A stretch of 6,218 bases of DNA from Candidatus Wallbacteria bacterium (GTDB lineage: Bacteria > Muiribacteriota > UBA6191 > JACPRK01), in contig JACQFU010000574.1 of assembly GCA_016199905.1 (NCBI GenBank), positions 1-6,218 of the forward strand. Reading direction: 5' to 3'. Below the pieces are notes generated by a model. The model searched no databases and was not told the DNA's origin. It saw nothing but the letters and a program-made list of their open reading frames with translations. A program made the translations under genes and the position numbers. Below, piece after piece: positions 6,136 through 6,218 of the stretch (within the stretch, counting starts at the first letter, position 1; each line of letters opens with the position of its first letter).

Positions 6136-6218
6136 GGCTGGCCGCGGCCGCACTACCAGCGCTTCCGGGCTGCGAGCCTGCTCCCTTCCGAACGCACCCG
6201 CGAGCACGGCGTCGAGGC

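Noticed and set aside
6132..6218. GTG start overlapping the kinase stop, giving a frame that begins like a lipoprotein signal (LAAAALPALPGC)
   Set aside because: Third-position GC bias is poor in this frame, there is no ribosome-binding site, and the sequence soon becomes Arg/Pro-rich.

Overview
The window is GC-rich bacterial DNA with strongly GC-biased third codon positions. The gene content is a Hanks-type Ser/Thr kinase fused to WD40 propellers, a secreted HEAT-repeat protein and a TetR regulator. This combination fits bacteria with large signalling repertoires, such as Planctomycetota, Myxococcota, Acidobacteriota or their uncultured relatives. The sequence alone does not settle the phylum, and there are no RNA genes or mobile elements to help.

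Layout from left to right. A TetR-family regulator lies on the minus strand at 1-587; its C-terminal end is cut by the window edge. The 270-base gap at 588-857 holds a candidate tetR promoter with an embedded inverted repeat (702-730), a perfect 8-base inverted repeat over the tetR ribosome-binding region (596-626), and a hairpin resembling a widespread dispersed intergenic repeat (801-822). Next is a minus-strand gene for an exported HEAT-repeat protein (858-1952). A 61-base divergent gap follows. Then come two plus-strand genes only 3 bases apart: a two-pass membrane protein (2014-2892) and a 1079-residue membrane Ser/Thr kinase carrying 14 WD40 units (2896-6135). The last 83 bases hold no confirmed gene.

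How the genes may work together: the two plus-strand genes are almost certainly one translationally coupled operon. The HEAT gene is divergent from it and very close. All three products are predicted to sit at or across the inner membrane: a kinase facing the cytoplasm with two propellers predicted outside, a two-pass protein with a cytoplasmic domain, and an exported helical-repeat scaffold. A reasonable inference is a transmembrane sensing unit in which the external propellers bind a ligand or the HEAT protein and control kinase activity. The domain calls are seen in the sequence; the shared function is inference. The TetR gene appears to be a separate, probably self-regulated unit.
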